Shown in pieces: positions 48,412-58,121 of a stretch of DNA of 64,000 nt. How positions within the stretch are numbered: the first letter of the stretch is position 1; every line of letters begins with the position of its first letter. A program made the position numbers and the translations under genes. Source of the stretch: Tenacibaculum dicentrarchi (GTDB lineage Bacteria; Bacteroidota; Bacteroidia; Flavobacteriales; Flavobacteriaceae); NCBI RefSeq assembly GCF_964036635.1, contig NZ_OZ038524.1:2051001-2115000 (forward strand), read 5' to 3'. The notes beneath the pieces were generated by a model. It was not told the origin of the DNA and did not search any database. It saw only the letters and a list, made by a program, of their open reading frames with translations.

Positions 48412-48443
48412 AAACCTGCATTGAAATTAATCAATACAGGTTT
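48412..48443 (-). terminator. Terminator of rpsU
   Basis: AAACCTGCATTGA pairs with TCAATACAGGTTT (one mismatch), with a T-run on the minus strand, 21 bp after the rpsU stop. Confidence 0.85.
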
Positions 48444-48464
48444 CTGTAAATTAATAAACTATTT

Positions 48465-48662
48465 CTAGCTTACTTCTTCTTTAGTTCTTAGTCCTTGAAC
48501 GTAAGACGCTTTCTTCATTTGAGCACGTTTAACAACAGACGGTTTATTGAACTGTTTTTTATCACGTAGTTGTCTTAAGATTTTTACATCTCTAAACTTT
48601 CGTTTGTAACGTTTTAACGCTCTATCGATATTCTCTCCCTCTTTAATTGGAATAATTAACAT
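48465..48662 (-). CDS. rpsU: Ribosomal protein bS21
   Basis: The 65-residue basic protein starts with IIPIKEGENIDRALKRYKRK, the S21 signature, and has a Lys/Arg-rich helix. It binds near the anti-Shine-Dalgarno end of 16S rRNA; in Bacteroidota it helps occlude this site. Its own terminator follows. Confidence 0.96.
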   Translation of the reverse strand: MLIIPIKEGENIDRALKRYKRKFRDVKILRQLRDKKQFNKPSVVKRAQMKKASYVQGLRTKEEVS

Positions 48663-48766
48663 ATATTAGCACCTCCCTTCATTGTAGTCTCTAAATTTTT
48701 ATTTTTAGGACTGCAAATGTACTGAGTCTTATTTTAATCTACAATTATTTTTATACTTATTTTAAA

Positions 48767-48858
48767 GTTGGTCACTGCATTAGCGATTGAAACGGCATCC
48801 TTTTTTATTTTTCATAAAAAAGATATAGTGGAAAGCGCGACCTGCAAGGGAATGCCCA
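48767..48858 (-). repeat. Intergenic repeat, copy 2 (opposite direction)
   Basis: The reverse complement reads CGCTTTCCACTATATCT, a T-run, GAAAAA, AAAAAAGGATGCCG and CAATCGCTAA. That matches the layout of the copy at 7608-7695. It follows the acyl-CoA dehydrogenase gene in the same reading direction and is GC-richer than its surroundings. Nothing else is visible in the gap 48663-48883. Confidence 0.6.
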
Positions 48859-48883
48859 AAATACCTTTTTATTAATTCAGAAA

Positions 48884-50053
48884 TTAAGTTGCTGGCTTAT
48901 ACTCTTTTTTGTCGATAATCATTTTAGCAATAATCTCTTTTAGAATTTCTGAAGTTCCTCCACCAATAGGACCTAAACGGCTATCTCGTAACAAACGTGC
49001 CAACGGATACTCTTCCATATACCCATAACCACCCAATAATTGCAAGGCATCATAAATAACTTCATCCGCCATTTTGGTAGATAGCATTTTACTCATACTC
49101 GCCTCTTTTACTACGTAAACGCCATCGTTGAGTCTTTTTGTAATCGAATAATTATATTCTCGACACATATCAACTTTTGATGCCATTTCTGCCACCTTAT
49201 GACGCAAGGCCTGAAACTTGTCTAGGGTTTTACCAAAAGCTTCTCTTTCGCTCATGTATTGCAAGACATAATCAACCGCATATTCGGCTCTTGCATGTGC
49301 ATTAATTGCCATAATTAAACGCTCTAAAGCGAAATGTTGCATAATATAAGGAAACCCTTTTCCTTGTTCTCCCATTAAATTTTGAGCAGGAATTACCACA
49401 TTGTCAAAGGCAATTTCGGCGGTATCGGAAGCTCTCCATCCTAGTTTGTCTAATTTAGTTGCTGAAACCCCTGGGGTATTTCTATCAACAATAAAGATAC
49501 TCATTCCTTTGTGTTTTTCCTGCAGATTTGTTTTAGCAGCAACCACTAAATAATCTGAATATATTCCGTTGGTAATAAATGTTTTTGAACCGTTAATTAC
49601 ATAGGTATCATCTTTTTTAACAGCCGTGGTGCGCATTCCTGCAACATCGCTTCCCCCAAAAGGTTCTGAAATACATAGACAGCCAATTTTATCACCGTTA
49701 ATACTTGGTGTTAAATAATCTTTTTTTATACGAGCATCTCCTTCTTTATTTAAATGTGTCATTGCCAAGTAAGCATGTGCCCACATAGCAGCAGCAAAAC
49801 CTCCTGAGTTTACTTTTTGTAATTCTTCTAAAAAAATTACGGTATAAAAAAGATCTAATCCTAAACCTCCATATTCTTCTGGCTGATTTAATCCGAAATA
49901 ACCCATTTCACCAAATTTCTTCCAAATAAAACGTTCTACCGTTCCATCTTTTTCCCATTTATTTATATGAGGAACTACTTCTTTCTGTAAAAAGCTTTTA
50001 AAACTTTCACGAAAAGATTCGTGTTCTTCTGTAAAGTACATAGTATTCATCAT
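48884..50053 (-). CDS. Acyl-CoA dehydrogenase
   Basis: The 389-residue protein has the ACAD signatures CLCISEPFGGSDVAGMRT (FAD and substrate binding) and the C-terminal AFGKTLDKFQALRHKVAEM plus LLGGYGYMEEYPLARLLRDSR with the catalytic Glu usually found near GTSEI. It oxidises acyl-CoA to enoyl-CoA. The close LARLLRDSRLGPIGGGTSEI end is typical of long- or branched-chain types. It is 22 bp downstream of the HhH gene. Confidence 0.93.
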   Translation of the reverse strand: MMNTMYFTEEHESFRESFKSFLQKEVVPHINKWEKDGTVERFIWKKFGEMGYFGLNQPEEYGGLGLDLFYTVIFLEELQKVNSGGFAAAMWAHAYLAMTHLNKEGDARIKKDYLTPSINGDKIGCLCISEPFGGSDVAGMRTTAVKKDDTYVINGSKTFITNGIYSDYLVVAAKTNLQEKHKGMSIFIVDRNTPGVSATKLDKLGWRASDTAEIAFDNVVIPAQNLMGEQGKGFPYIMQHFALERLIMAINAHARAEYAVDYVLQYMSEREAFGKTLDKFQALRHKVAEMASKVDMCREYNYSITKRLNDGVYVVKEASMSKMLSTKMADEVIYDALQLLGGYGYMEEYPLARLLRDSRLGPIGGGTSEILKEIIAKMIIDKKEYKPAT

Positions 50054-50075
50054 TATATATTCGTTTGTTGTTTGT

Positions 50076-50792
50076 TTATTCTGCTTTCAAATATAAAACT
50101 ATTCTATCATATTTATCGATTGGAAATTCAGCGATATTTTTTATTTCTGATATATCTTGAAGTTCTGCAACTTCTTCTCTGTATTCAATAATCTTTTTAC
50201 AAAGTTGATAATTAACATAAGGAATTTTTAATATTTGTTTAAATGAAGCAGTATTTATATTAATTTTAACGATTCGTTTTTCTGTTTTTGATACAGGTTT
50301 TTCTGAAAAATTTACAGCAGAAAAATCAGAATAATTTGAAGTGTGTCTTTTTTTTACTACTTCTTTTTTGCCTTTTAGTACCCAGTCTGGGAATTTAAAA
50401 TACGGCGAAATTTCACTTAGTAAACTATCGGAAATATTGGTTATTTTCTGAAATTCTATCGCTGAATTTACAAATTTACCTTGTTTTCTGTAGGCGTGTA
50501 ATTTATCAATTTCTAACAGACTCATGCCTAATTTACTTCCTTTAAAATCGGTTATATAATTAGGATTAAAAGGGTATTTTTTTGGTTTTTTAACTGCTAA
50601 AGCGATTGTTTTTAAACTGTCTATTTTTTGTTGAAAAGCATGAATTTCGATTGAAGTTGTAGTTATTTTTTTATCCGAGGAAAAAGCCATATAAACATAG
50701 ATAACCTGAAGGATAAAAAGGATAATACACAAAAAGAAAATCCCATTTCTTTGGCGTTTGTTATACCAGAAATGGGATTTAAATAATTTCAT
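50076..50792 (-). CDS. ComEA-like helix-hairpin-helix protein
   Basis: The 238-residue protein has one N-terminal membrane helix (IFFLCIILFILQVIYVYMAF) and two related helix-hairpin-helix regions, near residues 90-130 and at IVKININTASFKQILKIPYVNYQLC. HhH motifs contact DNA without sequence preference. Membrane-tethered forms are linked to DNA uptake, but no other competence gene is present here, so that role is only a possibility. Confidence 0.8.
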   Translation of the reverse strand: MKLFKSHFWYNKRQRNGIFFLCIILFILQVIYVYMAFSSDKKITTTSIEIHAFQQKIDSLKTIALAVKKPKKYPFNPNYITDFKGSKLGMSLLEIDKLHAYRKQGKFVNSAIEFQKITNISDSLLSEISPYFKFPDWVLKGKKEVVKKRHTSNYSDFSAVNFSEKPVSKTEKRIVKININTASFKQILKIPYVNYQLCKKIIEYREEVAELQDISEIKNIAEFPIDKYDRIVLYLKAE

Positions 50793-50832
50793 TTTTATAT
50801 TTTTTTATCTTTAATAAAAAGATTTAAAACTC

Positions 50833-52413
50833 TTATAAATTTTTAGCTTTAATAGCATTTAAGTAAATTGTTAACTCTTCTTTTACCTTTGGATATAAGA
50901 AAAATAACCCAACAAGATTAGGTACTGCCATAGCAAAAATCATTGCATCAGAAAAATCTGTTACCGCTCCTAAACTTGCTGCTGAACCAATAATTACAAA
51001 TAAACAGAATAATATTTTATACGCATAATCTGCTGCTTTTGAACGACCAAATAAAAACATCCAACCTTGTAATCCGTAGTAAGACCACGATAACATGGTT
51101 GAAAAAGCGAACAATACTACTGCCATTGTTAATACATAAGGAAACCAAGGAATTACCGAAGCAAATGCTTTTGAGGTTGCCAAAACACCGTCTGGAGATT
51201 TTGTTCCGTAAGTCATAATACTTCCGTCGCCATTGGTAATAATAATTACTAAAGCGGTCATGGTACAAACCACAACGGTATCAATAAATGGCTCTAATAA
51301 AGCGACTAAACCTTCTGATGCGGGGTATTTTGTTCTTACTGCCGAATGAGCAATTGCAGCCGACCCAACTCCTGCTTCATTTGAAAATGCAGCTCTTTGA
51401 AAACCAATAATTAATACTCCTAATATACCTCCTGAAATTCCTTTTGCATTAAAAGCACCATCCCAAATTTGACTGAAAGCATTTCCTATTAACGAAAACT
51501 TAGCAACTAAAATAATTATAGCAGCTAAAACATAAATACCTACCATAAAAGGCACAATCTTTTCTGTAATATTTCCAATTCTTTTGATTCCTCCAATAAT
51601 TACAACACCTACTAATATAGACATTACAACACCAAATGTTAAAGCAGTTGATAAATCTGTTGAACCAATCATACTACCAAATTGCTGTGCTGCTTGGTTT
51701 GCTTGAAACATGTTTCCTCCTCCAAAAGAACCACCAACAACCATAATAGCGAAAATAACGGCTAATATTTTACCTAAAGTACTTTTACCTACATCGGCTA
51801 ATCCTTTTCTTAAGTAATACATCGGTCCACCGTAAATGGTACCATCTTCGCCTACATCTCTATACTTTACCCCTAAAGTACACTCTACGAATTTTGACGA
51901 CATTCCTATTAAACCTGCAATAATCATCCAAAAAGTTGCTCCTGGTCCTCCTAATGATAAAGCCACCGCTACACCTGCTATATTTCCTAAACCAACAGTT
52001 CCTGAAAGTGCTGCTGTTAATGCTTGAAAATGAGAAACCTCACCGTCTGTTCCTTCTACCCGAATGGTTTCAATCGCGTCACCACCTGGGGTTGGGTCTC
52101 CTTCCATAACATCTGTTGTTACATGGTCAATTTCGTCATACTTTCCACTAACAATGTTTATAGAAGTTGGAAATAATCGGATATTTACAAATTTGAATAA
52201 TATTGTAAATATTAACCCCGACATTAATAACATTATTATTACTAGAGGCATTTTTACTCCTCCTCCTAATTCTATTGAGTAAAAAACAAAACCACCCCAA
52301 GCATCAGCAACAGGTTTAAACCCTTCATTTATCTTTTCAGCTAAACCTTTTTCTTGTGCGAACGTGAACATCGGTATTATTAATAATAACAATGTAAGAA
52401 GTCTTTTATTCAT
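50833..52413 (-). CDS. Sodium:alanine symporter (AGCS family)
   Basis: The 526-residue transporter starts with a signal-like helix, then has about eleven membrane helices. The family signature is in GTVGLGNIAGVAVALSLGGPGATFWM, and a second one in FQRAAFSNEAGVGSAAIAHSA. It imports alanine or glycine with Na+. The N-terminal extension of some 60 residues with a signal-like sequence is common in flavobacterial members. It is monocistronic. Confidence 0.93.
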   Translation of the reverse strand: MNKRLLTLLLLIIPMFTFAQEKGLAEKINEGFKPVADAWGGFVFYSIELGGGVKMPLVIIMLLMSGLIFTILFKFVNIRLFPTSINIVSGKYDEIDHVTTDVMEGDPTPGGDAIETIRVEGTDGEVSHFQALTAALSGTVGLGNIAGVAVALSLGGPGATFWMIIAGLIGMSSKFVECTLGVKYRDVGEDGTIYGGPMYYLRKGLADVGKSTLGKILAVIFAIMVVGGSFGGGNMFQANQAAQQFGSMIGSTDLSTALTFGVVMSILVGVVIIGGIKRIGNITEKIVPFMVGIYVLAAIIILVAKFSLIGNAFSQIWDGAFNAKGISGGILGVLIIGFQRAAFSNEAGVGSAAIAHSAVRTKYPASEGLVALLEPFIDTVVVCTMTALVIIITNGDGSIMTYGTKSPDGVLATSKAFASVIPWFPYVLTMAVVLFAFSTMLSWSYYGLQGWMFLFGRSKAADYAYKILFCLFVIIGSAASLGAVTDFSDAMIFAMAVPNLVGLFFLYPKVKEELTIYLNAIKAKNL

Positions 52414-52498
52414 ATAAATATGTTTATTTTTAGTTTGTAATTCGCAATATCATAAAAAAATGTACTTACAACAAGTTTTAAGCCTTAAAATATCGCTT

Positions 52499-53398
52499 TT
52501 AGGATAACTTCTTTTTAAATTTTTGTAAATTTTCTTTAAATGATTTTGGATAAAACTGCAATATTTCATTAGTCTTTTCCAAATCAAAACCTGTTTTAAC
52601 TGGTCTGCTTGCTGTTTGCTTCAATTCGCTTGTTTTTATAGGCTTAATTAGACTTTTATCTAGCTGAAAAACTACTGCTATTTGCTGGGCTATTTCATAA
52701 ATGCTCAACAGTGTATTTGATGAAATATTAAAAATTCCTACTGCTTTTTTATCAATAGATAATTTACATGCAAATGCTAAATCCTCCACGTAAGTTGGCG
52801 TGCGGTATTGATCATTAACAATGGTAATTTCTTTTTTATCTTCTAGTGATTTTTTTACCCAAAGCACAATATTACTTCGCGACATATCAAAGACTTTTCC
52901 ATAGACCAAAACAGTTCGAAGAATGGTATAATCTATGTTTGATTGGGTTAAAATTTGCTCTGCTTTTAATTTTGATATTCCGTAATAATTAACAGGATTT
53001 GGCGTATCAGTTTCTTTATAAAAACCTTTTTTACCGTCAAATATGAAATCGGTAGATATGTGAATTAAATGTGTATTATTAGCTGATGAAAAGTTTCTTA
53101 AAGTATCAACTACATCAATATTTAAAAGATCACAGGCTTCTTTACTGTTCTCACAAGCATCAACATTTGTCATTGCTGCGGTATTTATAATAACATCTGG
53201 TTGATATTTTTTTAATTGCTTATTCAGACGGTTTTTATTTGTAATATCAATAGGAACATAGTTAAAATCGGTTCTACCACTTCTATTTTTTCCTTTTGAA
53301 AAACCAATTACTTGATATTTTTGGGTTTCTTTTAATAATAAATTAACTAAGCTTTGCCCTAACAATCCATTACTTCCTGTAATAACTACTTTTTTCAT
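52499..53398 (-). CDS. RmlD-like sugar-nucleotide reductase
   Basis: The 299-residue SDR protein has the NAD(P) motif VITGSNGLLGQSLV, NTAAMTNVDACE and the catalytic Tyr-x3-Lys in YYGISKLKAEQ, which are features of dTDP-4-dehydrorhamnose reductase. No other rhamnose or capsule genes are near, so the substrate is uncertain. It abuts the K+ channel gene by one base, suggesting co-transcription. Confidence 0.85.
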   Translation of the reverse strand: MKKVVITGSNGLLGQSLVNLLLKETQKYQVIGFSKGKNRSGRTDFNYVPIDITNKNRLNKQLKKYQPDVIINTAAMTNVDACENSKEACDLLNIDVVDTLRNFSSANNTHLIHISTDFIFDGKKGFYKETDTPNPVNYYGISKLKAEQILTQSNIDYTILRTVLVYGKVFDMSRSNIVLWVKKSLEDKKEITIVNDQYRTPTYVEDLAFACKLSIDKKAVGIFNISSNTLLSIYEIAQQIAVVFQLDKSLIKPIKTSELKQTASRPVKTGFDLEKTNEILQFYPKSFKENLQKFKKKLS

Positions 53399-54402
53399 TA
53401 AAATAATTGTCTTAATTTTATAATTTGCTCAGGACGTCCTAATACAATTAAATTTGCGCCTGCCGAAAGTTTTAATGACGCTTCCGGATTTATAATGTAT
53501 TCTTTATCCGCAGTGCGATACCCAATAACAGTACATCCTGTTTTTTTTCGTAAATCTAAATCTAAAATAGTTCTATTTAGGTATTCTTTAGGTAAGTTAT
53601 CTATTTTTATTTCTTCTAAATTTGCTGTAGTATCGCCTTCTATGGTTAACCGATCTACAAATTCAATAACATCAGGAGTTACCACTAATGACGCCATGTG
53701 TGCACCACCTAATTTATCGGGCATAATAACATTATCGGCTCCTGCAATTTTAAGTTTACTACATGATGATTCTTCCGAAGCTCTACTAATAATTTTACAT
53801 TTTTTATTTAACTGACTAGCGGTTAATACTACGAATAAATTATCGGCATCCGAAGGTAAAACAGTTATTAAATTATGAGCATTTAAAATTCCTGCTCTTA
53901 GCAAGGCTTCATCCGTAGTTGCATCGCCTTCAATATTTAATATTTCATGTTCATCTAGTTCTTTAATCACATTTTCAAATTTTTCAACTACTACCAATTT
54001 TTGATTGTAACTATTTAATTTTGAAATTGCTTGTTTTCCATTTCTACCGTAGCCACAAACAATGGTATGTCCTTGTAACTTTTCAATTTTTTTTTGCACT
54101 TTTTTTGTTTTTAATTGATAAAAAAATTGCCCACTTATTAAATATTCTGAAAATAATGAAACGGCATATCCGAAGGTAAATAAACTTGATACTATTAAAC
54201 CTATAGTAAATATTTTTTCGCCAGTTCCAAACGGGTAAACTTCACCAAAACCAATAGTGGTAATGGTAATTATAGTCATGTATAAGGCATCAATAAAAGA
54301 ATACTTAAATAGCCACATATACCCGCCTATCCCTATTAGTAAAATAAGCAACGAGAATAAAACCGCCTTATATAATTTTGATTTAAAGAGGCTCTTTATC
54401 AT
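53398..54402 (-). CDS. TrkA-N-type potassium channel protein
   Basis: The 334-residue protein has two membrane helices around a pore loop with the filter TTIGFGEVYP, a variant of TVGYG. These are followed by a TrkA-N domain (TIVCGYGRNGKQAISKL) and a TrkA-C domain at the end. Such proteins form K+ channels gated by nucleotides. The Ile-Gly-Phe-Gly filter is seen in some bacterial channels and still fits K+ conduction. It overlaps the PspC-like gene by 4 bp. Confidence 0.9.
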   Translation of the reverse strand: MIKSLFKSKLYKAVLFSLLILLIGIGGYMWLFKYSFIDALYMTIITITTIGFGEVYPFGTGEKIFTIGLIVSSLFTFGYAVSLFSEYLISGQFFYQLKTKKVQKKIEKLQGHTIVCGYGRNGKQAISKLNSYNQKLVVVEKFENVIKELDEHEILNIEGDATTDEALLRAGILNAHNLITVLPSDADNLFVVLTASQLNKKCKIISRASEESSCSKLKIAGADNVIMPDKLGGAHMASLVVTPDVIEFVDRLTIEGDTTANLEEIKIDNLPKEYLNRTILDLDLRKKTGCTVIGYRTADKEYIINPEASLKLSAGANLIVLGRPEQIIKLRQLF

Positions 54403-54626
54403 AAATCAAAAACAGAAGTTCGTTTAGTATAAATCATATCTTTTAGGCGTAATAAAAACGCCAAGGTTAAATACAAGCCAAACGACAAACCAATGGTTAC
54501 GAATGAAATATAAATAAAAAATAAACGCACATTAGTAGCACGCATTCCTAATTTATCTGCAAACCGAGAAGATACCGCAAAACCATGATGCTCAAAAAAA
54601 TGACGCACCGAATGAATAAATTTCAT
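54399..54626 (-). CDS. PspC-domain small membrane protein
   Basis: The 75-residue protein has the PspC layout: a basic amphipathic start (FFEHHGFAVSSRFADKLGM) then a hydrophobic hairpin (FFIYISFVTIGLSFGLYLTL). PspC proteins sense or relay membrane stress. This one is not near pspA (about 32 kb away), but overlaps a K+ channel gene. The start is 66 bp from the divergent uvrA. Confidence 0.75.
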   Translation of the reverse strand: MKFIHSVRHFFEHHGFAVSSRFADKLGMRATNVRLFFIYISFVTIGLSFGLYLTLAFLLRLKDMIYTKRTSVFDL

Positions 54627-54701
54627 CTTAATTATTTTAATTGCAAGATACCTAATTACAATGATTTTATTGCATCTGCTTTAAAACAAATTTGGTTTCT
54701 G

Positions 54702-54709
54702 TAACTTTG
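54702..54709 (+). promoter_or_regulatory. Bacteroidota-type -7 box before uvrA
   Basis: TAACTTTG fits the consensus TAnnTTTG. No well-spaced TTTG -33 box is visible. If it is used, transcription would start near 54716, after the first possible start codons of the open frame and before the TTG start chosen for uvrA. Confidence 0.45.
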
Positions 54710-54742
54710 CTTCTTTGGTTAAATTTGGTAAAAAAAGTACTT

Positions 54743-57574
54743 TTGAAAGAACAAGAATATATTGAAGTTTACGGAGCTAGAGCACATAACTTAAAAAACA
54801 TTGATGTTAAAATCCCTCGTGAAAAGCTCGTAGTTATTACTGGGCTAAGTGGTAGTGGGAAATCATCACTTGCTTTTGATACTATTTATGCCGAAGGACA
54901 GCGCCGATATATTGAAACCTTTTCGGCATATGCTCGTCAGTTTTTAGGAGGATTAGAAAGACCTGATGTTGATAAAATTGATGGTTTATCGCCCGTTATT
55001 GCTATCGAACAAAAAACCACAAATAAAAGTCCACGTTCAACAGTAGGTACAATTACAGAAATTTACGATTTTTTACGTTTACTTTTTTCTCGTGCCTCGG
55101 ATGCTTACTCATATAATACTAATGAGAAAATGGTCAGCTATTCTGATGAACAAATCAGAAAATTGATTTTAAAAGATTTTAACGAAAAACGTATTGCTAT
55201 TCTTGCGCCTTTAATCAAAAGTAGAAAAGGACATTATCGAGAGCTTTTCGAACAAATAGCCAAACAAGGTTTTGTAAAAGTTCGAGTTGATGGTGAAATA
55301 AAAGATATTGAAAAAGGTATGAAGCTTGACCGCTACAAAACTCACAATATTGAAGTGGTTATCGATCGTTTAGTTATCAATGAAAAATCAGAAAAACGCT
55401 TAGAAGAAACCATAAAAACAGCCTTATATACAGGTGATAATATTTTAATGGTTATTGATGTTGATGCTGTTAATACTGATGATAAGCCACGTTATTTTAG
55501 TCGTGAATTAATGTGTCCTAGTACAGGAATTGCATATCCAAATCCCGAGCCAAATTCTTTTTCATTTAATTCACCAAGAGGTGCTTGTACTTGTTGTAAC
55601 GGATTAGGACTTACAGATGAAATTAATATAAAAAAAATAATTCCTGATGATAATATCTCCATCAAAAATGGAGGAATTATACCTTTAGGAAATCAAAAAA
55701 GTAGTTGGATTTTTAAACAATTACAAACAATTGCCGACAGACACAATTTTAAACTTACCGACCCAATAAATAAAATTCCTGTAAATGCCTTGGAAATCAT
55801 TTTACACGGAGGAAATGAAAAGTTTGAAATAAGTTCGAAAGAGCTTGGTGTAACTAGAAATTATGAAATTGATTTTGAAGGAATTATCGCCTTTATAAAA
55901 AATCAGTATAAAAATGCTGAAAGCACTACTATAAAACGCTGGGCAAAAGATTTTATGGATGAAGTTAATTGTTCTGTTTGCCAAGGAAAAAGATTAAAAA
56001 AAGAAGCGCTTCATTTTAAATTCAACAATAAAAATATTAGTGAGTTAGCTCAAATGGATATAAGTGAGTTAGCTAATTGGTTTAAAGATATTGAAAATAA
56101 TTTATCCGAAAAACAATTAATAATTGCTAGTGAAATTTTAAAAGAAATACGCACAAGAATTCAATTTTTATTAGATGTTGGTTTAGATTATTTAACATTA
56201 AACAGAACATCAAAATCATTATCAGGTGGAGAAGCACAACGAATTCGATTAGCCACTCAAATTGGTTCGCAATTAGTTGGTGTTTTATATATTTTAGATG
56301 AACCAAGTATCGGTTTACATCAGCGTGATAACGAAAAATTGATTCAATCACTTATAAAACTTCGTGATATTGGAAATTCTGTTTTAGTGGTTGAACACGA
56401 TAAAGATATGATTGAACAAGCCGATTTTGTTTTAGACATAGGTGCTGGAGCAGGAATACATGGTGGTAAAATTGTAAGCCAAGGAACTTTTGAAGATTTA
56501 AAATTACACAATACATTAACTGCTGATTATTTAACAGGAAGAAAAAAAATTACCATACCAACAGAACGCAGAAAAGGAAACGGGAATTTTATTAAACTTT
56601 CTGGAGCATCAGGAAATAACTTAAAAAATATTACTGTTAAATTTCCTTTAGGACAAATGATTTGTGTTACAGGAGTTTCAGGAAGTGGAAAATCCACGTT
56701 AATAAATGAAACTTTATACCCTATTTTAAATGCACATATTTACAATGGCGTAAAAAAACCTATGCCTTATAAAAAAATTGAAGGCTTAAAACATATTGAT
56801 AAAGTTATAGATATTGACCAATCTCCAATTGGTAGGACTCCTCGCTCGAATCCAGCAACTTATACTGGAGTATTTGGAGAAATTAGAAGTTTATTTTCTA
56901 AAACTCCTGAAGCCGTTATTAGAGGTTATAAACCTGGTCGTTTTAGTTTTAATGTAAAAGGTGGACGCTGTGAAACCTGCAAAGGTGGTGGTGTTAAAGT
57001 TATTGAAATGAACTTTTTACCTGATGTTAACGTAACTTGTGAAACTTGTCAAGGAAAACGTTTTAATAGAGAAACCTTAGAAATTAGATATAAAGGGAAA
57101 TCTATTTCAGATATATTAAATATGACCATTAATGATGCTACTGATTTCTTTGAAGCGATTCCTAAAATACACAGAAAATTAAAAACAATTAAAGATGTTG
57201 GATTAGGATATATAACACTAGGACAACAATCTACGACTCTTTCTGGAGGAGAAGCACAACGTATTAAATTAGCATCAGAACTATCTAAAAGAGACACAGG
57301 AAATACTTTTTATATTTTAGATGAACCTACTACAGGTTTACATTTTGAAGATATTCGTGTTTTAATGAACGTACTAAATAAACTTGCTGATAAAGGAAAT
57401 ACCGTGCTAATTATCGAACATAATATGGATGTTATTAAACTTGCTGACCACATTATTGATATTGGTATGGAAGGTGGTAAAAATGGTGGCGAAGTGTTAG
57501 CTATTGGTTCTCCTGAAAAAGTAGCCAAACATAAAAATAGTTATACTGCTAAATTTTTGAAGAAGGGATTGTAG
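54743..57574 (+). CDS. uvrA: Excinuclease ABC subunit A
   Basis: The start is set at TTG 54743, giving [18 protein letters not shown] after the initiator and 943 residues, normal for UvrA. The open frame extends further upstream from another TTG without conserved sequence. Two ATPase modules are present: Walker [11 protein letters not shown] and GVSGSGKST, signatures [13 protein letters not shown] and [13 protein letters not shown], and zinc fingers with CTCCNGLG and CETCKGGG. It detects bulky DNA lesions with UvrB. A decayed copy of its 3' end lies downstream. Confidence 0.95.
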   Translation: MKEQEYIEVYGARAHNLKNIDVKIPREKLVVITGLSGSGKSSLAFDTIYAEGQRRYIETFSAYARQFLGGLERPDVDKIDGLSPVIAIEQKTTNKSPRSTVGTITEIYDFLRLLFSRASDAYSYNTNEKMVSYSDEQIRKLILKDFNEKRIAILAPLIKSRKGHYRELFEQIAKQGFVKVRVDGEIKDIEKGMKLDRYKTHNIEVVIDRLVINEKSEKRLEETIKTALYTGDNILMVIDVDAVNTDDKPRYFSRELMCPSTGIAYPNPEPNSFSFNSPRGACTCCNGLGLTDEINIKKIIPDDNISIKNGGIIPLGNQKSSWIFKQLQTIADRHNFKLTDPINKIPVNALEIILHGGNEKFEISSKELGVTRNYEIDFEGIIAFIKNQYKNAESTTIKRWAKDFMDEVNCSVCQGKRLKKEALHFKFNNKNISELAQMDISELANWFKDIENNLSEKQLIIASEILKEIRTRIQFLLDVGLDYLTLNRTSKSLSGGEAQRIRLATQIGSQLVGVLYILDEPSIGLHQRDNEKLIQSLIKLRDIGNSVLVVEHDKDMIEQADFVLDIGAGAGIHGGKIVSQGTFEDLKLHNTLTADYLTGRKKITIPTERRKGNGNFIKLSGASGNNLKNITVKFPLGQMICVTGVSGSGKSTLINETLYPILNAHIYNGVKKPMPYKKIEGLKHIDKVIDIDQSPIGRTPRSNPATYTGVFGEIRSLFSKTPEAVIRGYKPGRFSFNVKGGRCETCKGGGVKVIEMNFLPDVNVTCETCQGKRFNRETLEIRYKGKSISDILNMTINDATDFFEAIPKIHRKLKTIKDVGLGYITLGQQSTTLSGGEAQRIKLASELSKRDTGNTFYILDEPTTGLHFEDIRVLMNVLNKLADKGNTVLIIEHNMDVIKLADHIIDIGMEGGKNGGEVLAIGSPEKVAKHKNSYTAKFLKKGL

Positions 57575-57592
57575 TTATAAAAAAGAGGTAAA

Positions 57593-57619
57593 CGTCATAC
57601 TGAATTTATTTCAGCATCG
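57593..57619. repeat. REP-like short palindrome after uvrA
   Basis: CGTCATACTGAATTTATT and TTTCAGCATCG overlap as one imperfect palindrome (CTGAA-N4-TTCAG with AT flanks). Sequences of this kind recur between genes in flavobacteria, from memory. Confidence 0.45.
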
Positions 57620-57651
57620 TATCAAAAGGAGAACTTCGGTAAATCAGGATG

Positions 57652-57697
57652 AGAAACTGAACTAAATTCTTTTTAATGAATTCGGTTTCTTATTTTT
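57652..57697 (+). terminator. Probable uvrA terminator
   Basis: AGAAACTGAA pairs with TTCGGTTTCT (one G-T pair), followed by TATTTTT. It lies about 80 bp after the stop. Confidence 0.65.
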
Positions 57698-57755
57698 CTG
57701 TTCTATTTTTTTTCAGATGAAATTTAAATAGGCTATATCTATCAAAGAGAATATA

Positions 57756-57833
57756 TGGAAGGTGGAAAAAATAGTGGCGAAGTTTTAGTAACAGGAACTC
57801 CCGAAAAAGCAACCAACCACACAACACCTTGAA
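57756..57833 (+). pseudogene. Decayed copy of the uvrA 3' end
   Basis: The frame MEGGKNSGEVLVTGTPEKA, ending soon after at TGA, mirrors uvr[21 protein letters not shown]. By direct count 56 of 75 bases match the uvrA segment starting at 57466. It lacks everything upstream and has drifted. It is the tail of a uvrA duplicate or paralogue. Confidence 0.7.
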
Positions 57834-57873
57834 AAACAATAAATTAAGCAATAAAACTACCTTTAAAATAACT

Positions 57874-57985
57874 AAAAGCCCCTATCTATGTTAATAAAAT
57901 GTTAACAAAAATAGGGTTAACCCTATTTCAATTAGGGTTAACCCTAAAGCTCAATTAGGGGTATTGGGTATTGACAGGAGCTTTT
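57874..57985. repeat. 112-bp palindrome-rich element with imperfect inverted ends
   Basis: The ends AAAAGCCCCTATC and GACAGGAGCTTTT are inverted repeats with two mismatches. Inside are two perfect palindromes, AATAGGGTTAACCCTATT (57910-57927) and TTAGGGTTAACCCTAA (57932-57947), plus a further CAATTAGGG copy. There is no ORF. It lies 136 bp before the HlyD gene, in a gap of nearly 550 bp. It could be a REP/MITE-like element or a multi-site operator. Confidence 0.7.
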
Positions 57986-58121
57986 TTAAAATTTACTTTT
58001 AAAAAAACTTATCAGAAAAAAAACAATCTTATTTTAAAACAAAACTATATTCCTTTACCCACAATATCTGTAAAAAGTAGAAGACTTCCATTAAATTAAA
58101 AAATTGTTAGGCAAAAAAAAT

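Noticed and set aside
57910..57960. Telomere-like TTAGGG repeats or a CRISPR array
   Set aside because: The copies are palindromic GGGTTAACCC units, only two complete, without equal spacers, so neither fits.
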